A stretch of DNA of 64,000 bases, taken from contig NZ_ALWO02000023.1 of NCBI RefSeq assembly GCF_000295935.2, positions 248,001 through 312,000 on the forward strand, written 5' to 3'. Position 1 is the stretch's first letter. The number at the start of each line of letters is the position of its first letter. A program made the position numbers and the translations under genes. Below are positions 16,578-24,934 of this stretch, piece after piece. Source of the stretch: Indibacter alkaliphilus LW1. GTDB lineage: Bacteria > Bacteroidota > Bacteroidia > Cytophagales > Cyclobacteriaceae. The notes beneath the pieces were generated by a model. The model saw only the letters and a list, made by a program, of their open reading frames with translations, was not told the DNA's origin and did not search any database.

Positions 16578-17189
16578 ATGAAAGCACTGCTAATAGTGGA
16601 CGTTCAAAATGATTTTACACCAGGAGGAGCTTTGGCTGTCAATGAAGGTGATCAAATCATTCCTATCATAAATAAAATTCAGGGGAAATTTGACTTGATA
16701 GTTGCTACGCAAGACTGGCACCCGGAGAATCATGGTAGTTTTGCGGCTAACCACACTGATAAAAAAGTCGGAGATTTTATCCAACTCAATGGAGTAATGC
16801 AGATATTGTGGCCGGTACATTGTGTACAGGAAAGTTCCGGAGCTGAATTTCATAAAGACCTAAATACTTCCCAAGTTGCTAAAGTATTTCAAAAAGGGAC
16901 AAACCCTCTGGTAGATTCTTATTCAGGTTTTTTTGACAATAATAAGAATGGGGATACGGGACTAAGTGATTACTTAAAATCTGAAGGAGTAAGAGAAATC
17001 TATGTCTGTGGACTTGCCGCTGATTATTGTGTGAAGTTCACGGTGCTCGATGGAATAGATGAGGGTTTTAAAACCTATCTGATTCAAGATGCTACCAGAG
17101 CAGTGAATGTAAAGGAAGGAGATTTTGAAAAGGCTCTCGAAGAAATGGAGGACCACGGCGCTTTTTTGATCAACTCCAAGGAGCTTTGA
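16578..17189 (+). CDS. pncA: Nicotinamidase
   Basis: Deamidates nicotinamide to nicotinate, the substrate of PncB encoded two genes upstream. At 203 residues it is a normal isochorismatase-fold nicotinamidase. The catalytic triad is visible: Asp in LIVDVQNDFTPGGAL (about residue 8-11), Lys in VFQKGTNPLVDSYSGF (about 110) and Cys in VCGLAADYCVKFT (about 156). Metal ligands lie in TQDWHPENHGSF (D and H). It starts 6 bp after the prs-like stop. It completes a three-gene nicotinamide-to-NaMN module. Confidence 0.95.
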   Translation: MKALLIVDVQNDFTPGGALAVNEGDQIIPIINKIQGKFDLIVATQDWHPENHGSFAANHTDKKVGDFIQLNGVMQILWPVHCVQESSGAEFHKDLNTSQVAKVFQKGTNPLVDSYSGFFDNNKNGDTGLSDYLKSEGVREIYVCGLAADYCVKFTVLDGIDEGFKTYLIQDATRAVNVKEGDFEKALEEMEDHGAFLINSKEL

Positions 17190-17278
17190 ACTTGAATTGT
17201 AACTTTAGCTACATTTAAAGTTAAACTGGGATAGTAATTTTGAAAAAAATCATCTAAATCACAGCAGCTCAAACAGGC

Positions 17279-18040
17279 ATGAAGCTTATCATATCGGTTT
17301 TTATTATCCTGATAATATTATCAAGCAGTATTGTTGTAGCTCAACAAACCCGACTCAATGATTACAATACAATCTCTTGGAATGCAGTTTTCCTTAATTT
17401 TTCTATTGATGAAAAATTAAGCGTCCATGGAGAGTTTCAATTGAGAAGGTCTGATTTTTTGGTAAATCCTCAGCAGAACCTTTACCGATTCGGAATAAAT
17501 TATAAGTTACATGAACAGGTGGTTTTCAGATTGGGAGGGGCTTTTGCCGACACTTATCCATATGGTAAAGTCCCCATTCAGGCAAGTGCCCGTCTTTTCC
17601 CTGAATACCGGTCTTTTCAAATGCTTCAACTGTCCAATCCTTTGGGGAAAATCAATCTTACCCATAGATTTATGTTGGAACAAAGATGGGTTGGAAGGTT
17701 TACCAAACAAGGAGTCAGTAAAGCTGATGATTATGTATTTTTAAACAGGGTGCGGTATATGGCAAGAATTGATATACCAGTGAATTTTAATGAAAATCAA
17801 AAATCTAAACCCTATTTAGCAGCTTATGATGAGATTTTTATAGGCTTTGGGAAAAATGTGCAGCAAAATGTATTTGATCAAAATAGGTTTGGCATTTTAG
17901 CTGGATTAAAATTCAATCCAAAATTCAGAATAGAGGGAGGATACGTAGATCAGACCCTTCAATTTGGTAGGCTTATTGATGCCAAGCCTGTTTTTCAATA
18001 TAACAGAGGACTGATCATCAATTCATATATCAGCCTCTAA
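17279..18040 (+). CDS. DUF2490 outer-membrane protein
   Basis: A 253-residue secreted protein with signal MKLIISVFIILIILSSSIVVAQQ. The mature sequence is a series of amphipathic beta strands in the DUF2490 pattern (TISWNAVFLNFSIDEKLSVHGEFQLRR, LYRFGINYKL, LEQRWVGRF). It ends in a hydrophobic beta strand, as outer-membrane barrels do. Function unknown. It lies 89 bp after pncA on the same strand without a clear terminator between, so partial cotranscription is possible. A second DUF2490 gene is at 27261-28013. Confidence 0.8.
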   Translation: MKLIISVFIILIILSSSIVVAQQTRLNDYNTISWNAVFLNFSIDEKLSVHGEFQLRRSDFLVNPQQNLYRFGINYKLHEQVVFRLGGAFADTYPYGKVPIQASARLFPEYRSFQMLQLSNPLGKINLTHRFMLEQRWVGRFTKQGVSKADDYVFLNRVRYMARIDIPVNFNENQKSKPYLAAYDEIFIGFGKNVQQNVFDQNRFGILAGLKFNPKFRIEGGYVDQTLQFGRLIDAKPVFQYNRGLIINSYISL

Positions 18041-18048
18041 AGCCCGTA

Positions 18049-18507
18049 TTATTGTAATGCTTCAATTTTGAGCTGCTTGTCTCGAAAGTTTCCTGAACCG
18101 CCTTCTTCAAGACCCCATAAAGCTTGGATCAAAGGTGAATCAGGAGAAACCATTTGATAGGATTGATCATCCAAGACAATTTTACCAAATGCAACGGAAA
18201 CCCAAATATTGCCCATCGGTAATTTGATCAGACTGCCTTCCTGAACTGTTTTAGTGGCTTTTACAGGAACAGCATTCAATTGTCTCAACATCATTCTGAC
18301 TCCTGAAAGACGTTTTTCCAATAAGGTTCTGTGTTGGTTGATCATTTCCTGATGAGTTTCAAATTTATCCCCGGCAGAGCTTTTTTCTTCCACTTCAGAA
18401 GATTCCTGAACTTCTTTTAACTCCTTTTCCAGGTTATGAACCTGTTCTTGAAGAGATTTTTTTGCTGTACTCAACAGCCTTTCCTTGGTTTCTGTTTGCC
18501 ATTCCAT
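18049..18507 (-). CDS. GreA/GreB C-terminal-domain-like protein with coiled coil
   Basis: A 152-residue cytoplasmic protein. Residues about 8-75 are heptad-like and highly charged (LLSTAKKSLQEQVHNLEKEL), fitting a coiled coil. Residues about 78-150 resemble the FKBP-like C-terminal domain of GreA/GreB, including VSPDSPLIQALWGLEEGG, which parallels the SPIGRALLGKxxGD signature. This suggests an RNA-polymerase secondary-channel binder. The N-terminal acidic tip that gives transcript cleavage in GreA cannot be recognised, so cleavage activity is doubtful. It follows uxaB by 49 bp on the same strand. Confidence 0.65.
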   Translation of the reverse strand: MEWQTETKERLLSTAKKSLQEQVHNLEKELKEVQESSEVEEKSSAGDKFETHQEMINQHRTLLEKRLSGVRMMLRQLNAVPVKATKTVQEGSLIKLPMGNIWVSVAFGKIVLDDQSYQMVSPDSPLIQALWGLEEGGSGNFRDKQLKIEALQ

Positions 18508-18556
18508 GTTGCAAAGGAAAAATATTTCCTTGGATTTATTCCAATCTTGGTACTGT

Positions 18557-19945
18557 CTATTTCAAAAGTATTTTTTTATGTGATTCAAAATCAAGGTGAT
18601 GACTAAGCGATTCAAATAGCCCTGATTCGTTGATTAGGTTTTGGCCCCATAAGGCCTCATTTTTCAATATATCCTTCAAAAAAGTGGATTTATCATCATT
18701 TAGCCAAGCTTCTTTAAACATACCAAGTACTTGAGGATCATCTTTCAGGGGAATAGTTTCTCCCTGAGCATCTTTACCAGAATAGAATACCAAGAGACTC
18801 GCAAAGGCTTTTGTGAGAAGGGGAGGCCATTCACCAGCTATACGATTGTATTCTAAAATACTTGGCAAAACACGAACCCGGAATTTTGGAATAGAATTCA
18901 GTGAAATAGAAAGCAGTTCATGCCTGATAAAAGGATTTCTAAAGCGATCCAATACATCATTGGCAAATTGGTGAAGTTCTGCCTGGGGAAGGTCCAATAA
19001 GGGAATGATTTCTTTGAATATCATTTGCTTAATAACCTCCTCCATTTCAGTATCCTCAACAGTCTCTCTTACCGTTTTGAATCCTTTCAAATAGGCAATA
19101 GGAACCATGGCAGTATGGGCTCCATTCAATATCCTTACTTTCCTTTTTCTATAAGGAGAGAGATCTTTAACAAACTTCACCTCCAGATTTGCCTTCTGAG
19201 CAGGAAATTCATTTTTAAGCTTCTCAGGTCCTTCAATGGCCCAAAAATAAAAAGGCTCTACTTTGACGAGAAGCTTGTCATCAAAAGAAAGTTTAGCCTC
19301 GACATCATCAAGTCCGTTTTTTGGGAATCCAGGAACAATCCTATCAACCAAGGTATTGCAGAAATAATTGTGCTCTTTAATCCAATTTTTGAATCCCTGA
19401 GCCAGGTTCCAGGAATCAATGTATTTCAAAATACAATTCTTTAATTCCTCACCATTATTTTCTATGAGCTCACAAGGTATATGGAAAAGGCCTTTTTCCG
19501 AATCTCCATTGAATGCATTATAGCGCTCGAATAAAAATGCGGTAAGTTTTCCCGGAAAAGTTTTTGGCAGTTGCTCCGGATTATAAAGATCCTCTTCTTC
19601 GAAAACAATTCCAGCCTCTGTGGTATTGGAAATCATAAATCTCAAATTAGGGTTTGCTGCCAATTTAAGGATTTCACCCATGTGTTGACCAGTATTCAAA
19701 ACCTCCTTGATACAATTGATTTTACTAATTGTAGAAACTTGTTTTTGATTAAAAATTCCTTGTTCAAGCACGTGATACTGATTGTTCTGAGTTTTATAGG
19801 CTTCTGGTATTTTATTGCCGTGAGATTGTATCATGTGAATATCCCCTTCAAATAACTCAAGGTCAATCAGTTTTTGGAAAACCCAGCAACTAAACCCTCT
19901 CAAAAAATTTCCTGTCCCAAATTGTATGATGTCTTTTTTTTGCAT
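18557..19945 (-). CDS. uxaB: Tagaturonate reductase (altronate oxidoreductase)
   Basis: NAD-dependent mannitol-dehydrogenase-family enzyme reducing tagaturonate to altronate in galacturonate catabolism. It has 462 residues, close to E. coli UxaB. Seen: the N-terminal nucleotide-binding IQFGTGNFLRGF (residues 7-18), DRIVPGFP, and the family catalytic pattern K-x3-LN-x2-H in RKVRILNGAHTAMVPIAYLKG. Genes for the next three pathway steps are within 5 kb, which supports UxaB rather than fructuronate reductase UxuB. An inverted repeat at 19980-19994 lies 35 bp upstream of its ATG. Confidence 0.9.
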   Translation of the reverse strand: MQKKDIIQFGTGNFLRGFSCWVFQKLIDLELFEGDIHMIQSHGNKIPEAYKTQNNQYHVLEQGIFNQKQVSTISKINCIKEVLNTGQHMGEILKLAANPNLRFMISNTTEAGIVFEEEDLYNPEQLPKTFPGKLTAFLFERYNAFNGDSEKGLFHIPCELIENNGEELKNCILKYIDSWNLAQGFKNWIKEHNYFCNTLVDRIVPGFPKNGLDDVEAKLSFDDKLLVKVEPFYFWAIEGPEKLKNEFPAQKANLEVKFVKDLSPYRKRKVRILNGAHTAMVPIAYLKGFKTVRETVEDTEMEEVIKQMIFKEIIPLLDLPQAELHQFANDVLDRFRNPFIRHELLSISLNSIPKFRVRVLPSILEYNRIAGEWPPLLTKAFASLLVFYSGKDAQGETIPLKDDPQVLGMFKEAWLNDDKSTFLKDILKNEALWGQNLINESGLFESLSHHLDFESHKKILLK

Positions 19946-19979
19946 TTTTATTCCTTTTAAAATTTTCGATTTATGATTT

Positions 19980-19994
19980 AAGAGTGCAACTCTT
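19980..19994. promoter_or_regulatory. Inverted repeat between uxaB and the DUF1330 gene
   Basis: AAGAGT-GCA-ACTCTT is a perfect 6-bp inverted repeat with a 3-nt centre, 35 bp upstream of the uxaB ATG. Size and place suit a regulator operator. No T-run follows, so it is not a terminator. The cognate regulator is not in the window. Confidence 0.35.
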
Positions 19995-20078
19995 TGCTAA
20001 TCCCCATTCCTTTTTGATTAGATTTGGAGATAGAAGGCAGTTTGCCTTTATAATCTGTTGACAATAAATATAGAAGAA

Positions 20079-20366
20079 ATGCCGGCATTGGTTTTAGTAG
20101 AAGTAAGCATTCACAACCCTGAATTGTACGAGGAGTACAAGAAACATACCTTAGCGACCATTGAGAAATTTAAAGGCAGGTTCGTGGTTAGGGGAGTGAA
20201 AACCGAATCTTTGGAAGGAGATTGGAATCCCGAAAGATTGGTCATTTTGGAGTTCCCTTCTGTGGAAACTGCCAAAAAATGGTGGGCTTCCCCTGAATAC
20301 AGTCAAGCCAAACAAATCCGTTACCAAGCTGCAAACTCCAAGATGCTTGTCGTAGAGAGTCATTGA
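20079..20366 (+). CDS. DUF1330 family protein
   Basis: A 95-residue single-domain protein of the dimeric alpha-beta-barrel type. It starts at ATG 20079 (MPALVLVEVSIHNPELYEEYK); a TTG at 20058 would add seven residues. Family marks are the N-terminal strand, KFKGRFVVRGVKTESLEGDW, and RLVILEFPSVETAKKWWASPEYSQAKQIR. DUF1330 has no proven general function. It is a lone plus-strand gene between uxaB and uxaA, so a link with uronate use is only positional. Confidence 0.88.
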   Translation: MPALVLVEVSIHNPELYEEYKKHTLATIEKFKGRFVVRGVKTESLEGDWNPERLVILEFPSVETAKKWWASPEYSQAKQIRYQAANSKMLVVESH

Positions 20367-20494
20367 TCTTCTATTTAAAGCAGTGGACGATAGCATTCTT
20401 TGATGGCTTTTTCACTGGAGATATTGAATAGATTTTATTTTTCAATGACACCTGGGCAAGTATTCAGGCATTTTCTTGTCAAACCTCAATTAAC

Positions 20495-22138
20495 TTAGAG
20501 TGATACCCCTCTTTTCCATGGTATAAAGTCATCCTGTCCCAAAATAACTGCTTTGGGTTGAACCTCTCCTGAAGCCACCTTGATAATCATTTCCATCAGC
20601 TGTTCTCCAGATTCTTCTATACTCTTTTCTCCAGTGATGATTTTTCCGGTATCAAAATCAATGATATCGGGCATTTTAGCGGCCAGTTCAGAATTAGAAG
20701 AAACTTTGATCACGGGTGTAATTGGGTTTCCGGTAGGAGTGCCCAGACCAGTAGTAAACAAGATAATATTAGCCCCTGATCCGGCCAAGCCCGTTGTGCT
20801 TTCTACATCATTTCCAGGAGTACAAAGCAAGTTTAATCCAGGTTTTTGAACATATTCTCCATAATCAAGAACATCCATAATGGGTGAAGAACCACCTTTT
20901 TTGGCTGCTCCTGCAGATTTGATGGCATCGGTAATTAATCCATCCTTTATATTTCCCGGTGAGGGATTCATGTCAAATCCTGAACCCACTTTCTCAGCAA
21001 CACCTGCATAAGCTTTCATCAGTCCTGCAAATTTTTCGGCTGAAGATTCTTGCTCGCACCTGTTGATTAATTCCTGCTCTACACCGCATAATTCAGGAAA
21101 CTCAGCAAGAATTGTTTTTCCTCCTAAAGCACTTAAGATATCTGATACATGGCCCAAAGTTGGATTTGCAGAAATTCCTGAGAACCCATCAGACCCACCA
21201 CATTCAAGGCCTATGCAAAGTTTGCTCAACGGTGCAGGCTTTCTTTGCTCTAAATTTGCTTCAGCCATTCCCAAGAAAGTTTTTGTGATCGCTTTGGTCA
21301 ATAGAGCTGTTTCAGTCCCTTCTTTTTGTTGTTCTAAGATGACCAAAGGCTTTGAAAACTGGGGGTTGATTTGATTTAATCTTTTTTCGAGCAAAGCCAC
21401 CTGCGCATTCTGACAACCAAGGCTTAAGATAGTTCCTCCAGCAACATTCGGGTTATTCAAATAACCTGCAATCAATGCACAAAGCATTTCAGCATCCTGT
21501 CTTGTTCCCCCGCATCCTCCTTGATGCGTCAAGAACTTGATCCCGTCTACATTGTCAAAAAACCTTGAATCACCAGTGTTAGCAGCATTTTCAAAACTCA
21601 AGGACTCTATTTTATCAGGACCTGATATGGTTATGGTTTCTTTCATTTGTTTGACGAGATTCTTAAAAGGGTTGGGTTTTGCAAAGCCCAACTCCTCTAA
21701 AAATGCATGCTTGATAATATCTACATTCCTGTTTTCGCAGAAAACCAAAGGAATGACTAACCAATAATTTCCTGTCCCAACCTGTCCGTCTTTCCTATGA
21801 TAACCATTAAAAGTTCTGTTGGTGAATTTTGAAACATCCGGAGCCTTCCAAGAATAGGAACCTCGCTTGGCGTCAAAAGTATTGGTAGCATGCTCGATGT
21901 TTTCGGTCGTAATTGCAGCACCTGCGGGTAAATTTTTCAGTGCTTTTCCTACAACAGTGCCGTACATAAGAATATGTTCTCCAATATCAATTTCTTGAAT
22001 CGTAAACTTATGTTTGGCTTTAATTTCATTGATCAAGGTAATTGATTTATCTTCATGCTCAATAGTCTCGCCGGACTTCAAATCTTTCAAAGCGACTAGT
22101 ACATTATCTAAGGAGTTAATTTGGATGACCTTTTTCAA
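20495..22138 (-). CDS. uxaA: Altronate dehydratase
   Basis: Dehydrates D-altronate to 2-keto-3-deoxygluconate. A 547-residue fused form has an N-terminal SAF-like domain (about residues 1-95) and the UxaA catalytic part. Motifs: YHRKDGQVGTGNYWLVIPLVFCENRN, THQGGCGGTRQDAE (conserved cysteine and histidine), SLGCQNAQ, GLECGGSDGFSGISANPTLG and NIKDGLI. Conserved Cys and His residues fit the iron dependence of the family. It is divergent from kdgK; the 108-bp shared region holds a palindrome and a tandem repeat. Confidence 0.94.
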   Translation of the reverse strand: MKKVIQINSLDNVLVALKDLKSGETIEHEDKSITLINEIKAKHKFTIQEIDIGEHILMYGTVVGKALKNLPAGAAITTENIEHATNTFDAKRGSYSWKAPDVSKFTNRTFNGYHRKDGQVGTGNYWLVIPLVFCENRNVDIIKHAFLEELGFAKPNPFKNLVKQMKETITISGPDKIESLSFENAANTGDSRFFDNVDGIKFLTHQGGCGGTRQDAEMLCALIAGYLNNPNVAGGTILSLGCQNAQVALLEKRLNQINPQFSKPLVILEQQKEGTETALLTKAITKTFLGMAEANLEQRKPAPLSKLCIGLECGGSDGFSGISANPTLGHVSDILSALGGKTILAEFPELCGVEQELINRCEQESSAEKFAGLMKAYAGVAEKVGSGFDMNPSPGNIKDGLITDAIKSAGAAKKGGSSPIMDVLDYGEYVQKPGLNLLCTPGNDVESTTGLAGSGANIILFTTGLGTPTGNPITPVIKVSSNSELAAKMPDIIDFDTGKIITGEKSIEESGEQLMEMIIKVASGEVQPKAVILGQDDFIPWKRGVSL

Positions 22139-22163
22139 AATGGGTGTTGAATTTTAATAAATA

Positions 22164-22175
22164 GAAAACGTTTGC
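22164..22175. promoter_or_regulatory. LacI-type operator-like palindrome in the uxaA-kdgK divergent region
   Basis: GAAAACGTTTGC contains the perfect palindrome AAACGTTT centred on CG, the usual core of LacI-family operators. It lies 25 bp upstream of the uxaA ATG and about 70 bp upstream of kdgK. No regulator gene is nearby, so this is a motif-based guess. Confidence 0.35.
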
Positions 22176-22207
22176 GTAAAGCCTGTCTTAAAACAAGTAT
22201 TTGAAAA

Positions 22208-22233
22208 TTTAAGGTTTTATTTTAAGGTTTTAT
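22208..22233 (+). repeat. Perfect 13-bp tandem direct repeat upstream of kdgK
   Basis: TTTAAGGTTTTAT occurs twice head to tail (22208-22220 and 22221-22233), ending 13 bp before the kdgK ATG. It may be a chance slippage product, a pair of regulator sites, or part of the 5' leader. Confidence 0.6.
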
Positions 22234-22246
22234 ATCAAAAATCGAT

Positions 22247-23242
22247 ATGGGCAAAAAAATTATTACCATAGGAGAAATAATGATGAGGATGAATACGCCT
22301 GAGCACTTGCGTTTCTCTCAAGCGGACACGTACCATGTGACCTACGGAGGGGCGGAGGCTAATGTGGCTATTTCGCTGGCTCAGTTTGGCTTGGAAACAA
22401 GTCATGTTACAGCATTTCCGGACAATGATTTGGGAACCAAAGCAAGTTCATATTTGAGGCAAAATGGACTTGACACCCAATTTGTTTATTTTAGAGAAGG
22501 CAGAATGGGTCTTTATTTTTTGGAAAACGGCTCTATGCAAAGAGCTTCTAGAATAATCTATGACAGATTTGATTCTGCATTTGCCAATTTTGATGGAAAT
22601 GAGATAGATTGGGATTTGGTATTCGAAGGAGCAAGCTGGTTTCACTGGACCGGAATTACTCCTGCAATATCCCAAAAGGCAGCAGATCTACTATTAAAGG
22701 CGCTTAAAGTAGCTAGCAGTAAGGGTTTGACTATCAGCGCTGATATCAATTACAGGAGAAATCTTTGGCAATATGGAAAAGGCCCTTTGGATATCATGCC
22801 GGAATTGATCAGGTATTCACATGTCATAGTCGCAGGAAGTTCGGATTTTGAAAATTGTATGGATATCAAAGTCAACGACTGGGCTGATGCATGTTTCCAG
22901 GCCAAAAGTGATTTTCCTAACATCAGGTACATTACCAAAACAAAAAGAGAATCTATATCGGCATCACACAACAGGCTTAAAGGTATACTCTGGAACGGTA
23001 AAGAAGTATTAAAATCCAAAACTTATGAAATTACCCATATTGTAGACCGGGTAGGAGGTGGCGACGCATTTATAGCAGGACTGATTTATGGCTTGTTACA
23101 TACAGATGATCAGGTAGCTCTTGAGTTTGCAACAGCAGCATCTGTACTCAAGCATAGTATTCCTGGAGATGCCAACCTGGTCAAAGTAGAAGAGGTATTT
23201 GATTTGGTCCACGACAAAAATGTGGGCAAACTTTTACGATAA
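22247..23242 (+). CDS. kdgK: 2-keto-3-deoxygluconate kinase (PfkB family)
   Basis: Phosphorylates KDG to KDPG with ATP. A 331-residue PfkB kinase starting at ATG (MGKKIITIGEIMMRM). Substrate-side motif is GGAEANVAISLAQFG near residue 32. The C-terminal catalytic signature is VDRVGGGDAFIAGLIYGLL, where GGGD replaces the common GAGD and keeps the catalytic Asp. Position between uxaA and the KDPG aldolase supports KDG as substrate. It leads a five-gene plus-strand operon: kdgK, aldolase, TRAP binding protein, small and large TRAP permeases. Confidence 0.93.
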   Translation: MGKKIITIGEIMMRMNTPEHLRFSQADTYHVTYGGAEANVAISLAQFGLETSHVTAFPDNDLGTKASSYLRQNGLDTQFVYFREGRMGLYFLENGSMQRASRIIYDRFDSAFANFDGNEIDWDLVFEGASWFHWTGITPAISQKAADLLLKALKVASSKGLTISADINYRRNLWQYGKGPLDIMPELIRYSHVIVAGSSDFENCMDIKVNDWADACFQAKSDFPNIRYITKTKRESISASHNRLKGILWNGKEVLKSKTYEITHIVDRVGGGDAFIAGLIYGLLHTDDQVALEFATAASVLKHSIPGDANLVKVEEVFDLVHDKNVGKLLR

Positions 23243-23261
23243 ACAACAAACCTGTTAAACC

Positions 23262-23918
23262 ATGATTGAAGAAGATGTATTAAAAAAAATAGGGAAAGCT
23301 GGTCTTGTTCCTTTGTTTACACATAAAGATCTTGATGTAGCTAAAAAAACAATTGATACCTGCTATGAGGCCGGTATCAGGGTTTTTGAATACACCAACC
23401 GATTACCCAATTCCTTCGAAATATTCAAAAGTTTGCAAAGCCATGTGGATCAATATCCAGATCTATTATTTGGAATTGGGACTATTTTCACAGTAAAAGA
23501 TGCAGAAAAATACCTTCTTGCAGGTGCTGATTTCATCATTTCTCCTGCCATGATTACAGAAGTAGCCAAGTTTTGCTATTCAAGAGGAATCATGTATATC
23601 CCGGGTTGTGCTACCATTACTGAGGTTTACCAAGCCATTACAACTGGTTCGTCTTTGGTTAAGATTTTTCCCGGTAATGTCTTGGGACCAGCTTTTGTCA
23701 AATCAGTGATGTCTGTTTTGCCAGATGTAAAATTGATGGCCACAGGAGGAGTTGAACCTAATGAGCAAAACCTTAAAGCTTGGTTTGATTCGGGCGTATT
23801 TTGTGTGGGAATGGGTTCTCAGCTTTTTGATGTAAAAGCGATGGAAAATGGAGATTTCTCAGGCCTGAAACAAAAGTTGGAAGACTCATTGAATATCATT
23901 CAAAAGATTAAAAAATGA
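23262..23918 (+). CDS. eda: 2-keto-3-deoxy-6-phosphogluconate aldolase
   Basis: Cleaves KDPG to pyruvate and glyceraldehyde-3-phosphate, the last step of the local uronate pathway. A 218-residue class I aldolase. Catalytic residues: Glu in GIRVFEYTNR (about residue 45) and the Schiff-base Lys in SLVKIFPGNVLGP (about 136). The phosphate-binding end is LMATGGVEPNEQN. It starts 20 bp after kdgK, and its stop overlaps the TRAP binding-protein start (ATGA). Confidence 0.94.
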   Translation: MIEEDVLKKIGKAGLVPLFTHKDLDVAKKTIDTCYEAGIRVFEYTNRLPNSFEIFKSLQSHVDQYPDLLFGIGTIFTVKDAEKYLLAGADFIISPAMITEVAKFCYSRGIMYIPGCATITEVYQAITTGSSLVKIFPGNVLGPAFVKSVMSVLPDVKLMATGGVEPNEQNLKAWFDSGVFCVGMGSQLFDVKAMENGDFSGLKQKLEDSLNIIQKIKK

Positions 23919-24928
23919 GGTCTAAATACCTTTTTAAAGCATTTTCAATAAAGCTGTACTTGCCACTTTTATGCCTGGGAAGTATTATTCTTTTGTCTAC
24001 CTGCAAAGGGCCGGGCGGTGTCCGCGTAATCAAGTTAGGACATGGCTTAGGAGTGACTCATCCTGTCCATGAAGCAATGGAATACATGGCCGAAGTCCTA
24101 GCAGAAAAATCAGGTGGGGAAATGGAAATTAAAATCTACCCCAATCAGCAATTGGGCACTGAAAGAGAATTGGTGGAACTTCTTCAAATAGGAAGTCTTG
24201 GGATGACCAAAGTTTCATCAGCTGCAATGGAAAATTTTGCTCCAAAAATTCAGGTTCTTTCCATGCCATATTTGTTTAAGGACGATGAACACAGGGACAG
24301 GATATTGAAAGGAGAAATAGGGAAAGAACTTCTTTTGGAAGGAGAAAAATTCTGGCTTCGAGGACTTTGTTATTATGATGCCGGTAAAAGGAGTTTTTAT
24401 ACAAAGAATAAGCCTATAAGTGAGCCTCAGGACCTCAGAGGGATGAAAATGAGGGTAATGGAAAGTAACACAGCCATCAATATGATCAAGGCTTTTGGTG
24501 GTTCTCCTACTCCTGTTTCCTATGGAGAGTTGTACACTGCATTACAACAGGGCATCGTAGATGGAGCTGAAAATAATCCACCAAGCCTTTTTACATCAAA
24601 GCATTATGAAGTATGTAAGCATTACACCATCAACGAACATTCGGCTGTACCTGACATGGTAATCATCAGCACCAAAGTCTGGAATTTACTCAGTGAACAG
24701 GAAAGAGTTTGGCTTCAGGAAGCTGCTGATGAGTCAGCAAACTATCAGTACAAGCTATGGGCTGAATCTGTAGAGTATTCATTATCGGAACTTCAAAAAG
24801 CTGGTGTTGAAATCACCTATCCTGAACAGGACGCTTTCAGAACTGCGGTGGAATCCATGTATGATCAATTGCAGACGACGGACCCGGAGATGTTTGAAAT
24901 TATTGAAAAAATCAGAAATCAAGAATAA
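23915..24928 (+). CDS. TRAP transporter substrate-binding protein (DctP family), lipoprotein-like
   Basis: A 337-residue DctP-family binding protein. The N-terminus is hydrophobic (LYLPLLCLGSIILLSTC), and LSTC looks like a lipobox near residue 30, so it is probably anchored. Ligand-site signatures: LRGMKMRVMESNTAINMIKAFG (carboxylate-binding Arg) and GELYTALQQGIVDGAENNPPS. Context in a uronate operon points to hexuronate or a related sugar acid, an inference. Its start overlaps the aldolase stop by 4 bp. Confidence 0.93.
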   Translation: MRSKYLFKAFSIKLYLPLLCLGSIILLSTCKGPGGVRVIKLGHGLGVTHPVHEAMEYMAEVLAEKSGGEMEIKIYPNQQLGTERELVELLQIGSLGMTKVSSAAMENFAPKIQVLSMPYLFKDDEHRDRILKGEIGKELLLEGEKFWLRGLCYYDAGKRSFYTKNKPISEPQDLRGMKMRVMESNTAINMIKAFGGSPTPVSYGELYTALQQGIVDGAENNPPSLFTSKHYEVCKHYTINEHSAVPDMVIISTKVWNLLSEQERVWLQEAADESANYQYKLWAESVEYSLSELQKAGVEITYPEQDAFRTAVESMYDQLQTTDPEMFEIIEKIRNQE

Positions 24929-24934
24929 GTCAAA

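Noticed and set aside
17200-17223. AT-rich 8-bp hairpin (TAACTTTA/TAAAGTTA) after pncA
   Set aside because: Only two G-C pairs and no T-run follows, so not called a terminator.
19025-19444. 139-residue plus-strand ORF within uxaB
   Set aside because: Entirely antisense to a well-conserved enzyme gene; composition is not protein-like.
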